DNA of 52,851 bases from Gemmatimonadota bacterium (lineage in GTDB: Bacteria > Gemmatimonadota > Gemmatimonadetes > Longimicrobiales > Gaopeijiaceae). The notes beneath the pieces were generated by a model that was given only the letters and a program-made list of their open reading frames with translations, searched no databases and had not been told where the DNA came from. The position numbers and the translations under genes were made by a program. Position 1 is the stretch's first letter; each line of letters opens with the position of its first letter. The stretch spans positions 1 through 52,851 of the forward strand of contig SKKN01000034.1 in the NCBI GenBank assembly GCA_007121455.1, in the 5' to 3' direction. This document shows positions 51,827 through 52,851 of this stretch, one piece after another.

Positions 51827-52125
51827 AGCGGGCCAAATTTCGATCGCGACCGTCCGTCGGGGCGACCGCTTCGAGATCCGTCTCGATTTCCGAGCGAGAT
51901 CTCGATGTCGTGCCGCAGGTGGTGGTCGATTACGAGATCCGTCCCGCTTCGGATCACCGCCGCGCCTCTCCGCGTCCCGCGGTCGGAGCAGCGGCCGGCA
52001 CCCCACTCCGCGCCGCAGCCCGGAGCCAGGTCTTCGGGCGACGGACAGCCCGACCCCTTCCACGACACCGGTTCTCAGGCTGATCAGGAAAACCTGGAAT
52101 CGACCGAAGGGAGCCTCGGGTCAGG

Positions 52126-52851
52126 TCAGGCGTTCCGGTCCGGTGGAGAGACCCTCTCGCGGATGAGTGTCTCGAGGAGGTCGGGGTCCACCGGCTTGAC
52201 GAGATGGTCGTCGAAGCCGGCCTCCCGCGCTCGGTCCCTGTCCTTCTGCTGGCCCCATCCGGTCAGCGCGAGCAGCAGCACATCGCCTCCCCACGGCCGC
52301 CCGCGTATCCTCTGCGCGACTTCGTAGCCATCGATCCCGGGAAGTCCGATGTCGAGAACGATGACATCGGGACGGAACTCCTCAGCCACCTCCAACGCCT
52401 CCTCGCCCGTTTCGGCCGTGCGGACGCGGTGGCCCTTGAACTCGAGCAGAACCCGCATCGGCTCCAGCGCGTCCGGGTAGTCGTCCACGAGCAGCACCCT
52501 GCCTCCACTCGGCGGCTCGGGAGCGCCGGCACGGGGGTCTCCGGGGTCGTCACGGCTCACCGGGGCTTCCCTCTCGGCGGGATCCGCCAGCGGCAACCGC
52601 ACCGCGAACTCGGTTCCCTGTCCCGGACCTTCGCTTTTTGCGAGGATTGTGCCCCGGTGCATCTCGACCAGCGACCGGGTGAGGGGGAGACCAATGCCGA
52701 GCCCACCGGCGGACTCGCCCCTTCCCTCCCCAAGCTGTGTGAACATATCGAAGATGCGGGCGAGGTTGTCCTTCTCGATTCCGATGCCGGTGTCCCGGAC
52801 GCGGATCACCGCCTGATCGTCCTCTCCCTGGAGGCTAACCCGAATGTGGCC
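52126..52851 (-). CDS. Hybrid sensor histidine kinase, C-terminal part (cut by window end)
   Basis: The visible 241 residues start inside the ATPase domain: RDTGIGIEKDNLARIFDMFTQ (G1/F region) and GGLGIGLPLTRSLVEMHRG (G2), then a linker and a full receiver domain: VLLVDDYPDALEPM with acidic pocket, phospho-acceptor in IVLDIGLPGIDGYEVA, LALTGW, and HLVKPVDPD with the conserved Lys. The frame is open to the last base, so the sensor and HisKA parts lie outside. CheB/CheR-type fusions often end this way. Stop at 52126. Confidence 0.9.
   Translation of the reverse strand, partial: GHIRVSLQGEDDQAVIRVRDTGIGIEKDNLARIFDMFTQLGEGRGESAGGLGIGLPLTRSLVEMHRGTILAKSEGPGQGTEFAVRLPLADPAEREAPVSRDDPGDPRAGAPEPPSGGRVLLVDDYPDALEPMRVLLEFKGHRVRTAETGEEALEVAEEFRPDVIVLDIGLPGIDGYEVAQRIRGRPWGGDVLLLALTGWGQQKDRDRAREAGFDDHLVKPVDPDLLETLIRERVSPPDRNA

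Noticed and set aside
51765-51946. CRISPR-like array
   Set aside because: Repeats are only 13 bases, imperfect, three in number, and no cas genes are near; dyad structure fits another kind of element.

Overview
This is a GC-rich (roughly two-thirds G+C) chromosomal window from a Gram-negative-type bacterium: several proteins carry lipoprotein signal peptides, and start codons are often GTG behind GGAGG-type ribosome binding sites. Gene content and protein style suggest Gemmatimonadota or a close relative. That is an impression from the proteins, not a database result. No rRNA, tRNA, CRISPR array, intact insertion sequence or prophage was seen.

Region 1 (1-9.5 kb) is an eroded accessory segment. 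Intact genes (class III aminotransferase, a MntA/HepT toxin-antitoxin pair, two secreted proteins, an orphan ModA-like binding protein) alternate with gene remnants: an antibiotic-biosynthesis-monooxygenase gene run into an esterase tail, a glycosyltransferase tail, one haem domain of a di-haem cytochrome c peroxidase, and a truncated lipoprotein. Two decayed copies of the C-terminal part of queG (1-440 and 9040-9475) bracket it, and the intact queG follows at once.

Region 2 (9.6-25.8 kb) is mostly housekeeping: queG, a TauE/SafE exporter, a membrane glycosyltransferase, MazG-like pyrophosphohydrolase, quinone-oxidoreductase-like enzyme, proline dehydrogenase overlapping queE, a NUDIX hydrolase, a saccharopine-dehydrogenase-family enzyme, gyrA, a TPR protein, a CPBP protease and several uncharacterised small proteins.

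Region 3 (25.8-29.1 kb) is a compact minus-strand operon for a phenylacetyl-CoA-epoxidase-type di-iron oxygenase: paaA, a paaD-type DUF59 gene, paaB, paaC and a separate zinc-ribbon gene. The ribbon is normally the C-terminus of PaaD, so PaaD appears split. A good promoter with a PaaR-like operator over the transcription start lies in front. A second DUF59 gene lies upstream.

Region 4 (29.4-36.6 kb) holds central metabolism and transport: phosphofructokinase, a sodium-symporter (SNF/NSS family), a domain-permuted aconitase-family hydratase, a nitrilase-family amidohydrolase and a PAS histidine kinase.

Region 5 (36.6-46.5 kb) is a complete branched-chain amino acid operon in the order leuA-leuB-ilvB-ilvN-ilvC-ilvD-leuC-leuD, tightly overlapping. 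It is preceded by a TTGACA/TATATC promoter, a 35-codon leader peptide rich in Ile/Leu/Val codons and a strong terminator hairpin with a competing pairing: a classical attenuator.

Region 6 (46.5-52.9 kb) contains a stomatin/NfeD membrane-protease pair, a class 2-length dihydroorotate dehydrogenase with a class 1-type cysteine, an orphan gene tail, a putative LBF_2804-like membrane protein, a cluster of inverted repeats, and the 3' end of a hybrid histidine kinase cut by the window edge.
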